From CAXRDE01 sp964229355 (GTDB lineage Bacteria > Cyanobacteriota > Sericytochromatia > UBA7694), in contig CAXRDE010000022.1 in NCBI GenBank assembly GCA_964229355.1, positions 155,643 to 219,642 on the forward strand: a stretch of DNA of 64,000 nt, given 5' to 3'. The translations under genes were made by a program, and so were the position numbers. The notes under the pieces were generated by a model. The model was given only the letters and a program-made list of their open reading frames with translations. It ran no database searches and had not been told where the DNA came from. Positions 49,792 through 58,520 of the stretch are shown in pieces. Position 1 is the first letter of the stretch, and every line of letters starts with the position of its first letter.

Positions 49792-50688
49792 ATGAATATA
49801 CTAACCCTTCAACAGTTATCCAAGCGTTACGGTAAATTTCAAGCGGTGCGTTCGCTGGACCTTTCAGTGAATGCCGGTGAAGTTTATGGTATTTTAGGCC
49901 CCAATGGCAGTGGCAAAACCACGACATTGGGTATGATTTTAAACATTATTCGACCCAGTGGGGGCAGTTACCAGTGGTTTGGTGAACCCGAAAACCATCG
50001 GCACCGCCAGCGCATTGGCGTCCTTTTAGAAACCCCGAACTTTTACCCCTATCTTTCGGCCGTGAATAACCTGAAGGTGGTCGCTGCCATTAAGCAATGT
50101 TCCACCGAGCGCATTGAGCCGGTCTTGCGTCAGGTGGACCTCTGGGGACGACACACCCAGGCCTTTAAAACCTTTTCATTGGGCATGCGCCAGCGTCTGG
50201 CGGTGGCTGCGGCTTTGTTGGCGGATCCTGAGGTACTGGTTTTAGATGAGCCCACCAACGGTCTGGATCCCCAGGGCATTGCGGAGATGCGGCACATTAT
50301 TCAAGGGATCGCTCAACAGGGAAAAACAATTATTTTTGCCAGCCATATTTTAGATGAAGTGGAAAAAATTTGCTCCCATGTGGCGATTATGAAGCAAGGA
50401 CAGTTGCTCGCTGCAGGAGCTTTCTCAGACATATTGCAAAGTGAGCAGCATGTGCTGCTGGCGGCTGAAGATATGGAGAAGTTGAGAAACTGGTTGCAGA
50501 CTCAGCCCGCCGTGAGCCAGGTGCAAGCCCAGGGCGCTTTGTGGCGCGTGGAGCTTAGTACCCCCCTGTCGGCGATGGACCTGAATCACCAGGCTTTTGC
50601 AGCGGGCATTACCCTTTCGCATCTCCAGGCTCGCTCTACCAGTTTAGAAGAGCGTTTTTTGGCTTTGACCGCCGAGGTAACCTCATGA
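49792..50688 (+). CDS. ABC transporter ATP-binding protein
   Basis: The 298-aa ATPase has Walker A GPNGSGKTTT, signature FSLGMRQR (as in BcrA/lantibiotic-immunity and other ABC-2 exporters), Walker B EVLVLDEPTNGLDP, and switch His in FASHILDE. It pairs with the permease that overlaps its end by 4 nt. The ATG at 49792 is preferred over a TTG one codon earlier. Bacitracin or bacteriocin-type export or immunity is one family role; the substrate is unknown. Confidence 0.92.
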   Translation: MNILTLQQLSKRYGKFQAVRSLDLSVNAGEVYGILGPNGSGKTTTLGMILNIIRPSGGSYQWFGEPENHRHRQRIGVLLETPNFYPYLSAVNNLKVVAAIKQCSTERIEPVLRQVDLWGRHTQAFKTFSLGMRQRLAVAAALLADPEVLVLDEPTNGLDPQGIAEMRHIIQGIAQQGKTIIFASHILDEVEKICSHVAIMKQGQLLAAGAFSDILQSEQHVLLAAEDMEKLRNWLQTQPAVSQVQAQGALWRVELSTPLSAMDLNHQAFAAGITLSHLQARSTSLEERFLALTAEVTS

Positions 50689-51470
50689 ATCTCTTAAAAA
50701 TTGAATGGCGAAAGCTAGCTCCTTACCGCGCTTTCTGGCTGGCCTTAAGTGCCTATGTTTTACTCATGCCAGCTTTGTTTATTTCGCTGCATAACTTCAA
50801 TGTGAAGGTGGCGGGCAATGAATTGAACATTAGTTTTTATAACTTCCCGGATGTCTGGCACAACGTGGCCTATATTGCCAGCTGGTTTAATATTTTGCTG
50901 TACTTCTTTGTGATTTTATTGGTGGGCAATGAGTACCAGTACAAAACCTTTCGCCAGAACATTATTGATGGCCTGAGTCGTACCCAGGCTTTGTGGGCGA
51001 AAGTGTTGTTAATGCTCTTGTTTGCCGTGGGTTCAACGCTCATGGTTGCGGGGTTGGGGTTTTTGTGTGGCTACTTTCTTGGGGATGTCTCTGCCTACCC
51101 CGTCAGTTTTGAGAAAGCCCATTATCTGGGCCTGTACTTCTTACAGATTTTGGGTTACATGAGTTTGGCTTTTGTTGTGACCCATGCCTTGCGTAAACAG
51201 GGCATGAGTATTGTGGCTTTTTTAATGTATGCCTTTGTGGCGGAACCCGTGTTACAGTATAAAGTCTTAAAAGACTGGATTCCCCTGCCGCAGGTGGCTG
51301 CTCACCTGCCGATTCAATCCTTCGGTAAATTAATCTCCAACCCTTTACCGGCTTATTTTGGCATTGGAGAGCCTGCGGTTTACCATGCCGAGGCAGTCAC
51401 GGCCACAGTGCTTTATATTGTTCTGTTCTGTGGGGCAAGTTACGGGCTTGTGCGCTGGCGGGATCTTTAG
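50685..51470 (+). CDS. ABC-2 type permease
   Basis: The 261-aa protein has six hydrophobic segments (about 17-36, 62-82, 105-130, 148-168, 175-195, 235-255) and the NEYQYKTFRQNIIDGLSRTQ loop typical of BcrB/NatB-like ABC-2 permeases. It overlaps the ATPase gene by 4 nt. It is followed by queC after 14 nt, so the three may share a transcript. Confidence 0.88.
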   Translation: MNLLKIEWRKLAPYRAFWLALSAYVLLMPALFISLHNFNVKVAGNELNISFYNFPDVWHNVAYIASWFNILLYFFVILLVGNEYQYKTFRQNIIDGLSRTQALWAKVLLMLLFAVGSTLMVAGLGFLCGYFLGDVSAYPVSFEKAHYLGLYFLQILGYMSLAFVVTHALRKQGMSIVAFLMYAFVAEPVLQYKVLKDWIPLPQVAAHLPIQSFGKLISNPLPAYFGIGEPAVYHAEAVTATVLYIVLFCGASYGLVRWRDL

Positions 51471-51484
51471 AAAGTAGGATAACC

Positions 51485-52186
51485 ATGCGTACCACAGCCA
51501 TTGTTCTGTTATCTGCAGGGCTAGATTCCACCACCTCTCTGGCACTGGCCCGTGAGGCCGGGGTTGAGATAACCCATGCCATTGCTTTTGACTACGGTCA
51601 AAAAGCGGCACGAGCAGAGTGGCGACAAGCGCAGGCCATTGCCGCACATTATCAGCTTGAGGTGCAAAAAGTGGATTTGCCCTGGCTCGGGGCTTTAAAC
51701 AACTCGACCCTCAGTGACCAGAACGCCGAAGCGATTCCGCAGGTAGACATAGCCTCTCTGGACAATGTAATGGGCGTCACCCTCGCCAGTGCAGCCAAAG
51801 TCTGGGTGCCCAACCGCAACGGTTTATTTATGAATATTGCGGCGGTATGGGCCGACCGTTTTGGTTTACATGAGATCATTACCGGCTTTAATGCCGAAGA
51901 AGCCGTGACCTTCCCCGATAATACCCCCCAGTTTGCGGCGGCCATGACCCATGCGCTGGCTTTTTCAACCCAGGTACAGCCACGGGTGCATTCTTATGTT
52001 CAGCATCTCAACAAAGTGGAAATTGTGCAAGAAGCCTTACGCCTGGAAGTTCCCTTGCACCTCTTATGGTCCTGTTATCAGGCTGGCGAACACCATTGTG
52101 GGATGTGTGAGTCCTGTAGTCGACTTAAGCGGGCCTTACAGGTCAGTCAGCAACAGGCGCTTTTAAATACCTTATTTGGAGCCTAA
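51485..52186 (+). CDS. queC: 7-cyano-7-deazaguanine synthase
   Basis: QueC (233 aa) converts carboxy-deazaguanine to preQ0 with ATP and ammonia, for queuosine and some DNA modifications. The PP-loop VLLSAGLDSTTSLA is at the start, FDYGQKA follows, and the zinc site is at the C-terminus (WSCYQAG, then HCGMCESCSRLKRAL). No other queuosine gene is next to it; the PTPS family gene at 37622 is not of QueD type by its motif. Confidence 0.95.
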   Translation: MRTTAIVLLSAGLDSTTSLALAREAGVEITHAIAFDYGQKAARAEWRQAQAIAAHYQLEVQKVDLPWLGALNNSTLSDQNAEAIPQVDIASLDNVMGVTLASAAKVWVPNRNGLFMNIAAVWADRFGLHEIITGFNAEEAVTFPDNTPQFAAAMTHALAFSTQVQPRVHSYVQHLNKVEIVQEALRLEVPLHLLWSCYQAGEHHCGMCESCSRLKRALQVSQQQALLNTLFGA

Positions 52187-52189
52187 GTT

Positions 52190-53626
52190 ATGTTAGAGAA
52201 CTTTACCCAGGAAGCCTTAAAAGTCGTGATGTATGCGCAGGAAGAAGCCCGCGCCCAGCGTAACATTTTGGTGGAGCCGGACCATATTTTCTTAGGGCTG
52301 TTGCGAGATCCAGGCACCCTGGTTTCTGAGGTTTTACAGTTAAAGGGTTTGGATCCTTACCGTTTACGCAGTGAAGTGGATTTAGAGCCCCTGGGCCGCA
52401 AAGCCCCCATGGATATTGCCTATTCTGAGATCACCCAGCTGATTTTTAAGCGGGCAGATGCTGAAGCTCGGCTCATGAAGCTCGACAAAGTCGATGGAGA
52501 TCATCTTTTGTTGGGGTTGGTGAATATTGGAGAGGGCCAGGGCCTGCAGGTTCTGGCTAACGCGGGTCTGTCTTTGCGACACTTGCGTTGGAATTTATTG
52601 CGCTTGCGCTATACCCGCCGCAACCAGGACATTCGCACGGCGGGGCTGGATCGTTACAGTCAGGATCTTACCGCTGCTTTAGAGCAACAGGAGCGGTTGC
52701 CCGTCATGGAGTGGGAACCCATGATCGAACGCCTGATTCAATACTTAGGCATGCAGCACAAACACAATGTGCTGCTCGTGGGAGAACACGGGGTGGGTAA
52801 GTCCGCCTTGATTGATGGACTCAACCAGTATATTTTGGACTCTCGTATTTACCAGCGTTTTTCTCATTTTCGCGTGGTGGTTTTATCGATAGATAAAATG
52901 CTTGCTGAAGCAGGCACCACTGATGAAGAACTGTATGCTTTGACCCAGGCCATTATGCAAGAAGTGCGACAGTCAGAAGATATTTTGCTGGTGATTGAAA
53001 ACATTCATCAGTTGTTTTTGGCCCGTAAAAAAGAGTTAGAGTTTGTGATCACCCAACAGCTCTTGACCCTGTTAGAAGCGCCAAACACCTATTGTGTGGC
53101 CACCACCACACCCCACTTTTTTCTGCGCTTGCAAGACGACACCCAGGTGCGCCACCTCTTTCAGGTGTTTGAAGTGCCTGAACCCCCCCTGGCTTTTTGT
53201 TCGCACATTTTGCAACAAAAAAAGACACAACTTGAAGCGCACCACGGCTTAGAAATCGCCGATACCGTGCTGGATTTGGCGGTGAGACACGCCAAAGATA
53301 AGGTCAATGGTTATTTACCTGAATCGGCCCTGCATTTATTAGATCTGGCGGCAGCGCGTAAAAGCTGGCAGTACCATAGTGATCAACAGCAAATGTACCA
53401 GTTGCAGCTCAACCTCAAACACCTGACCCAGCAACGTGCAGTGGTGGCCGAAGCCATGAGCGATAGCCCTGCGGCCAAAAAAGTGTTTGAAGAGATTAAA
53501 GGGCGCATTTTAAAAGAAGAAACCCGTTTGCAGCGTTTGCAGCATCGCTATATGGACGATATATTGCGCTTAGAGGATCAGGATATTTTGCAGATTCAGG
53601 CCCACCCCATTCAGCGTGAGCCCTAG
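52190..53626 (+). CDS. ClpC-like single-ring protein with degenerate ATPase site
   Basis: The 478-aa chain has a Clp N-domain (about 1-140, two repeats: VVMYAQEEARAQRNILVEPDH and IFKRADAEARLMKLDKVDGD) and one AAA domain (about 175-390). A C-terminal helical region (about 395-478) resembles a shortened ClpC/ClpB middle domain. Walker A GEHGVGKS (198-205) is intact, but Walker B reads LLVIENIH, with Glu270-Asn271 for Asp-Glu. The Tyr pore loop KYRG after AGT is deleted, and the second AAA domain is absent. It is unlikely to unfold substrates alone and may regulate a full ClpC/ClpP. It starts 4 nt after queC. Confidence 0.82.
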   Translation: MLENFTQEALKVVMYAQEEARAQRNILVEPDHIFLGLLRDPGTLVSEVLQLKGLDPYRLRSEVDLEPLGRKAPMDIAYSEITQLIFKRADAEARLMKLDKVDGDHLLLGLVNIGEGQGLQVLANAGLSLRHLRWNLLRLRYTRRNQDIRTAGLDRYSQDLTAALEQQERLPVMEWEPMIERLIQYLGMQHKHNVLLVGEHGVGKSALIDGLNQYILDSRIYQRFSHFRVVVLSIDKMLAEAGTTDEELYALTQAIMQEVRQSEDILLVIENIHQLFLARKKELEFVITQQLLTLLEAPNTYCVATTTPHFFLRLQDDTQVRHLFQVFEVPEPPLAFCSHILQQKKTQLEAHHGLEIADTVLDLAVRHAKDKVNGYLPESALHLLDLAAARKSWQYHSDQQQMYQLQLNLKHLTQQRAVVAEAMSDSPAAKKVFEEIKGRILKEETRLQRLQHRYMDDILRLEDQDILQIQAHPIQREP

Positions 53627-53643
53627 AGCACTTTGTCTTTAAA

Positions 53644-53678
53644 AAAGCCCTGTCTGTTTTTAAAACAGGCAGGGCTTT
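53644..53678. terminator. Bidirectional terminator between convergent genes
   Basis: A 17-bp stem with one G-T pair (53644-53660 with 53662-53678) lies between the plus gene ending at 53626 and the minus gene ending at 53699. On the minus strand it is followed by a run of six T, on the plus strand by a weaker T-rich stretch, so it mainly serves the minus-strand operon. Confidence 0.88.
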
Positions 53679-53698
53679 GATGCTTTTATCTTGAGGGA

Positions 53699-55957
53699 TT
53701 AATCCTCTTCCAGTGGCTCAGCTTTCATGGAGTGATAAATTTCGGAGTTGATAGGATCTGAAGAGCTATCGCTCCACATCACGCTGATGCGTCCCCGTGT
53801 ATCCACCACAATCTGAGGCTCTTCTACAGGCAGCTTATTTTGAGAGGCTGGTAGATTATCGAAGCCCGGAAAAGGTGTTGGGGTGGGTGACGCATTTGCC
53901 GCCGGGGGCGCTGTGGCCGTGGGGAACGGGGTGGGTGTGGGGAACACACCGCTGTTATTGCCTCCGGATAGCGCTGCACTATCGGGCTTTTCCCAACCGG
54001 TGTTGGTACGACGGCGGTACCGTAAAATGGGGGTGCCATCCACCAGGGCAGAACCCCAGGCCGCATTCACATTGCCTACGGGATCCAGGGTCAGGGTGAC
54101 ATCGCTCAATACGGGCAAGGCTTCGCCAGCGACTTCATGCACAAACTCAGTTTTTGACCAACTGTTGTTGGAGCGGAAAAGATACTGAATGGTGTTGTCC
54201 ACCCGACGAATCAGGTGCAGACGGTTAAGGCGATCCACAGAGGCTGCCAGATTGCGTCGGCGCTGGCCGTCGCCACTCTGGTTGAAAGGAACTTCTTCAA
54301 TGCTGCCAAAGGTTTTGCCATCCCACTCAATGTACTGAACCCGTGAGGTATCAAGGACTTCCCAGACCACACGAATCCAACCATCGGTGCCGACGGTGAC
54401 GATGGGTTTAATGGATTGGGTGCCACCTTCTGAAAGCAGAATGGGGTCTGTCCATTTATCACCCAGGCGCTGCGACAGGTAAACACTGCGCACGCCGTTA
54501 TTGAGCTGATCCCACACGGCAAAAGCCTGACCGTTAATCGGGTTAATGGCAATGCTGGGGTGATCAGCATCGACTTCATTTTGGGGCTCGGTGCTGGAAA
54601 TAACCAGGGGTTTAGACCAGTTCACACCGTCAAAACGGCTGAAGGCAATGCGGCGTCCTCTGAAGTCAGTATTGTTACTGTTGGCAGACCAGACTACATG
54701 CGGCGTGCGGTCCGTACCCACAGCCACGTTGGGCTCACGGGCTCCACGGAATTTATTGTCTCCAGGGGGCGAAATAAAGCGATTGTCGGTGGACCAGGTT
54801 TTTCCGTTCCAGCGGCTATAGAAAATAGAACCGGCTTCAGCATTTTCCTGGAAGCCATCTTGACGCCACACCGCATGGATGTCATCAGAGCCATCCAGGA
54901 CCGCGCTTAACTGGTCAGAGGAGCCAATATTTCCTGAGGCATTGATGGGGGTTGCTCCCCAGGTAACAGCTTTTACGTCAAAGCTGGTGGTGGTTTGCTG
55001 TTCGCTTTCCACCTCCACCTGCTTGGTGGCGCTCAACTCATTGAGACTTTCAATATTGTCGCCTTCCACCTGATAACCCGGTGCAACCACACGTACAACC
55101 CAGTCACCGGCAGGCACATTGTCAATGCGGAAGCTGAGTTCGCGGTCCTCAATTTCTTCCTCACCGCTTAAAGGGGGAGCCACAATAATAAAGGGCTCTG
55201 ACACCGGGTCATTAGAAAACACAATGGCTGTATCACCGGGCTTGAGGCCCACAAGGGTTCCCCCAATGTTGCCGGGCTTGAGTACAGGATTGTTCGGGAC
55301 AATCGAAGGAACGTTACCGTCATTGGCTACGATCACATCGGCAAAGGCGTTGAAGTTGACCAAAAAGGGACTTGCGGCGCTTTTTCCTTCTTGAATTAAA
55401 GCCAGAAGCTTCTCGGTGTCAATGTTGCCTGCAGCTTCGGCATCTCTGTCTTTAACGCGTTCCACCACTTCTGCCATGGCAGTGGTCAGGGGGGTAACGT
55501 CGACATCAGGGGTTTCTTCAGCGGACTCAACGCTAAACACACTTTTGACCAGGGCACCGGGAACGGCATCTAAGTCGTCCATGCCCTGAACGGTCAGTAA
55601 GAAGTTTTTACCCAGTGGAACCTTAATGGTCGCTACCATGCCCCCCTGGGAAATGGGGATCACTTTCTCTGCCAAGAACTCAGTGGTGGTGCCCTCAATG
55701 GTTACCTTAATACGGTTGATGCGTGACTCTTCGATAGAGGCAGTATGAAAACCGTGATATTGTTTGAGTGCTTCATAAGCTTTAGGGGTAGGTAAGCTAA
55801 TATTCAGGCGTATTTGGCCTTTTTCAGTATTTAAATTGACCACCTGAGGGGTCGCTGCGGTTTGAGGGGGGGTTGATACATTACAACTGATGACGCTGGC
55901 ACAGCTGAAAGATAAAGCCAGCAAAATCCCGGTCATTCTCAAAGATTGGGCTTTCAT
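53699..55957 (-). CDS. Large lipoprotein with sialidase-like beta-propeller
   Basis: The 752-aa product has a lipobox (ASVISC, Cys near residue 25). An N-terminal beta-rich part includes a carboxypeptidase-regulatory-like segment (VPAGDWVVRVVAPGYQVEG near 290). A propeller follows from about residue 345 to 650 made of repeats such as DDIHAVWRQD, RTPHVVWSAN, GQAFAVWDQ and GWIRVVWEV. These resemble BNR/Asp-box sheets but lack a sialidase active site that I can see. A Pro/Thr linker (PTPTPFPTATAPP) precedes the last strand. Likely surface-exposed binding protein. It follows the next gene by 3 nt in one operon. Confidence 0.75.
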   Translation of the reverse strand: MKAQSLRMTGILLALSFSCASVISCNVSTPPQTAATPQVVNLNTEKGQIRLNISLPTPKAYEALKQYHGFHTASIEESRINRIKVTIEGTTTEFLAEKVIPISQGGMVATIKVPLGKNFLLTVQGMDDLDAVPGALVKSVFSVESAEETPDVDVTPLTTAMAEVVERVKDRDAEAAGNIDTEKLLALIQEGKSAASPFLVNFNAFADVIVANDGNVPSIVPNNPVLKPGNIGGTLVGLKPGDTAIVFSNDPVSEPFIIVAPPLSGEEEIEDRELSFRIDNVPAGDWVVRVVAPGYQVEGDNIESLNELSATKQVEVESEQQTTTSFDVKAVTWGATPINASGNIGSSDQLSAVLDGSDDIHAVWRQDGFQENAEAGSIFYSRWNGKTWSTDNRFISPPGDNKFRGAREPNVAVGTDRTPHVVWSANSNNTDFRGRRIAFSRFDGVNWSKPLVISSTEPQNEVDADHPSIAINPINGQAFAVWDQLNNGVRSVYLSQRLGDKWTDPILLSEGGTQSIKPIVTVGTDGWIRVVWEVLDTSRVQYIEWDGKTFGSIEEVPFNQSGDGQRRRNLAASVDRLNRLHLIRRVDNTIQYLFRSNNSWSKTEFVHEVAGEALPVLSDVTLTLDPVGNVNAAWGSALVDGTPILRYRRRTNTGWEKPDSAALSGGNNSGVFPTPTPFPTATAPPAANASPTPTPFPGFDNLPASQNKLPVEEPQIVVDTRGRISVMWSDSSSDPINSEIYHSMKAEPLEED

Positions 55958-55960
55958 GGG

Positions 55961-56737
55961 TTACTCCGTAAATCTGATATTGGCTCGAATGGTACCTTCT
56001 TGAACCACCACCTGGACAATATTACTCGTAATATTGCCTGCACTGGCAATCAGGTTGCTGGTGCCTGTAGCCACGGCGGTGACCACACCCGTGCTGTTGA
56101 CGGTGGCAATGCTTTCATCGCTAGAAGACCAGCTAAACGTAAGGTTCGCAATGTCTTGACCTTCTGAATCCTTGCCGATGGCTACAAATTGACGGGTTTC
56201 TCCCAGACGACTGAACTTAAAAAGGGTGGGTTGAATGACTTCATTCTCAGGGCGAATCACGATGGTTCGCAGCTTTGCCAGTTCTGCGGAGGTCTCCGAG
56301 TCTTCATCTACGGTGCTAAGTCCTCCGCCAGGATTACCTGGAGAGGCATCTGTGCCGCCGGCCTGGGCTGCACTAACGGTGACCAATGCCAGGGCTTCAT
56401 TGCCCAACGTGACCGCTTTAATTCTCGTGTTACCGGGCTTTAGCGCTGTAATGTTGCCATTTTCATCTACCGAAACGATGTCTGGATTTAAGCTGCTCCA
56501 GGTGGTCGGTAAGCCCCGCTTAATGTCCCCCTCTTGACTTAAAAGGCTGGTTGCCTGTAAGGTTCTGCCCACTTGAAGGCTGATGGTTCCGGGTTCAATG
56601 ACGAGCTGAGGCCCTTCGTTATTTGAACTATTGATCGGATCCATGATGGGGGTAATAATCGGATTGTCATTATTGCTACATGATGCCAGGCCCAGGCTAC
56701 AGGCCAGGAGAATCAGAACGAGTGGTTTAGCCAACAC
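55961..56737 (-). CDS. Lipoprotein with two bacterial Ig-like (BIG2) domains
   Basis: The 258-aa lipoprotein (lipobox GLASC, Cys20) has two BIG2-type domains. One is about 48-125 (LQVGRTLQATSLL, WSSLNPDIVSVDENGNITALKPG) and one about 165-250 (FSWSSSDESIATVNSTGVVTAVATG). A Gly/Asp-rich linker joins them. Such domains occur in surface adhesins and anchoring proteins. The start is GTG at 56737 with AAGGAG 10 nt upstream. First gene of the two-gene operon. Confidence 0.82.
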   Translation of the reverse strand: MLAKPLVLILLACSLGLASCSNNDNPIITPIMDPINSSNNEGPQLVIEPGTISLQVGRTLQATSLLSQEGDIKRGLPTTWSSLNPDIVSVDENGNITALKPGNTRIKAVTLGNEALALVTVSAAQAGGTDASPGNPGGGLSTVDEDSETSAELAKLRTIVIRPENEVIQPTLFKFSRLGETRQFVAIGKDSEGQDIANLTFSWSSSDESIATVNSTGVVTAVATGTSNLIASAGNITSNIVQVVVQEGTIRANIRFTE

Positions 56738-56813
56738 AAGCCACGTACTCCTTAGTAATTGTTCGCCGTGCGAAGATATATCCAGAAAACGGGTGTTATT
56801 CAGAATTAGTACA

Positions 56814-56822
56814 AGTATATCA
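56814..56822 (-). promoter_or_regulatory. Extended -10 promoter of the lipoprotein operon
   Basis: On the minus strand TGA followed by TATACT (56822-56814). The start near 56807 gives a leader of about 70 nt. The rest of the 254-bp gap (56823-56991) is AT-rich, and I see no gene or clear terminator in it. Confidence 0.55.
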
Positions 56823-56991
56823 CAGGGGTTTTCACGAAATAAACCGCTTGATAAAAGTGTTCATGCTATCTTAACGAACCTGAGATCATAAAGACAGGGG
56901 TGTGATTCCGTTAAATCACCAAATTAAAATTTAATACAAAATACAGATTTAACAAAAAAACAATATTTTAAAGACTTTATTAAGCCTATTC

Positions 56992-58413
56992 TCACCGGGG
57001 GGCAGGCATTTTAAAGGCCATAATTTGGTTTTGACCGTTGCGCACCAGGTTCACAAGCACGGCGTCTCCGGGCTGTACCTGTTCGAGGGCTTTGACCACG
57101 TCAGGCCACGAACTCACGCTCTGTTGATTGACTTCAGTGATGATGTCGCCCCGCTGAAGACCCTGTTGGGCTGCATTGCTCTGTGGCTCTATCTCGGTGA
57201 CAGCAAGTCCCTGAAAGCTATCGGGTAAACCCAATTGCTGCTTTAAGGCTTCGGTCAAGGGTTCCAGTTGAAAACCCAGGCGCTCCGCCATTGCATTGTC
57301 TCCGGGGGTGCCCAGGTCCGCGGTATTGGCTTCACGGAGCTGAGGCGTCAGGGTGACGGCCTTGCCTTGACGCAGCACTTGAATTTTAACTTTTTCGCCC
57401 GGACTGGTGAGGGCGATTTGATTACGGAAACTCTGCACCCGCGTTACGTTTTGGTCGTTAAGACCGATGATGACGTCGTACTTCTGAAAACCGCTTTCTG
57501 AAGCCGGGGTGTTGGGAATGACTTCTGAAACGAGGATGCCCTCTTGGTCCTCAGGCAGTTTAAGGCCTTTTCGCAGGGTGGCATCAATGGGTTCAATATA
57601 AACCCCCAACTGAGAGCGGGTCACTTTACCCTGGGTAATTAACTCCTGCATGACCCGTTTGACCATGGCGCTTGGAATTGCAAAACCAATACCCATATAG
57701 CCCATGGTGCGCGTGGCAATGGCGGTATTGATGCCCACAAGTTCGCCCTGGGTGTTCACCAGAGCGCCACCACTGTTTCCCGGGTTAATGGCGGCATCAG
57801 TTTGTAAAAAGTCTTCAAAGTCTGCTACACCTACTTCTGCACGGCTTTTGGCTGAAATAATCCCTGCGGTAACGGTGGAGTCTAAGCCAAAGGGGCTCCC
57901 AATCGCCAGGACCCATTCGCCCACCTTGAGTTGATTGGAGTCCCCCAATACGGCTGCTTGTAGGCGAGGCGGTTTTTTCATTTGAAGCACCGCCAGGTCG
58001 GTGGGTGGATCTGTGCCAATGACCGCGGCTTCGTAGCGACGGGTGTCGTTTTGAAGGGTGATGGCGATCTCGTTGGCGTCTGCGATCACGTGGTTATTGG
58101 TTAAAATATACCCTTTTTCGGCGTCAATAATTACCCCTGAACCCAGGCCACCTCCCCCTTGCTCAGGATCCATAAACGGCGCATGAGTCTCATCGGCAGG
58201 CATCTTTTGGGTGGTACTAATACTGACTACCGTAGGCAGCACACGGTTGGCTATCTCTTCAAAATCATCGCCCAGATCGTCAGCTATTTTTTGCGCACTT
58301 TTATTGTCGACTCGCCCGGTTTCATCGGGGGCTTCTTTGGGGTTACAGGCCGTGATTAAGCTCAGACTCAGGCTAAGGCCCAGCAGGTAGTAGAGAGGGG
58401 TAAAGGATTTCAT
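56992..58413 (-). CDS. HtrA/DegP-type serine protease, lipid-anchored
   Basis: The 473-aa protein is a periplasmic quality-control protease. The trypsin-like domain has His in LTNNHVIA, Asp in PTDLAVLQM and Ser in NPGNSGGALV; two PDZ domains follow (about 270-360 and 380-470). The signal ends in a lipobox (LITAC), so it is probably tethered to a membrane, unlike most DegP. The ATG at 58413 has GGAG 10 nt upstream and opens directly into the signal peptide; the frame to 58446 is a less likely start. Confidence 0.93.
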   Translation of the reverse strand: MKSFTPLYYLLGLSLSLSLITACNPKEAPDETGRVDNKSAQKIADDLGDDFEEIANRVLPTVVSISTTQKMPADETHAPFMDPEQGGGGLGSGVIIDAEKGYILTNNHVIADANEIAITLQNDTRRYEAAVIGTDPPTDLAVLQMKKPPRLQAAVLGDSNQLKVGEWVLAIGSPFGLDSTVTAGIISAKSRAEVGVADFEDFLQTDAAINPGNSGGALVNTQGELVGINTAIATRTMGYMGIGFAIPSAMVKRVMQELITQGKVTRSQLGVYIEPIDATLRKGLKLPEDQEGILVSEVIPNTPASESGFQKYDVIIGLNDQNVTRVQSFRNQIALTSPGEKVKIQVLRQGKAVTLTPQLREANTADLGTPGDNAMAERLGFQLEPLTEALKQQLGLPDSFQGLAVTEIEPQSNAAQQGLQRGDIITEVNQQSVSSWPDVVKALEQVQPGDAVLVNLVRNGQNQIMAFKMPAPR

Positions 58414-58484
58414 GAATGTCTGGCTCCGTTTCTTCGTCATGTGCAATGGGGCATCTGATCTTGTGATGGCATTATACTCTCTGT

Positions 58485-58513
58485 TTAACCTGCTGTCCTG
58501 ACTTTGCTATACT
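58485..58513 (+). promoter_or_regulatory. Promoter placing transcription start at the initiator-protein ATG
   Basis: TTAACC (58485-58490), 17 bp, TATACT (58508-58513) preceded by TGC. The -10 ends 7 nt before the ATG at 58521, so the mRNA probably starts at that A and is leaderless; no ribosome-binding site is seen. Another TATACT at 58473-58478 could act as a second upstream start. Confidence 0.65.
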
Positions 58514-58520
58514 GTGCTTT

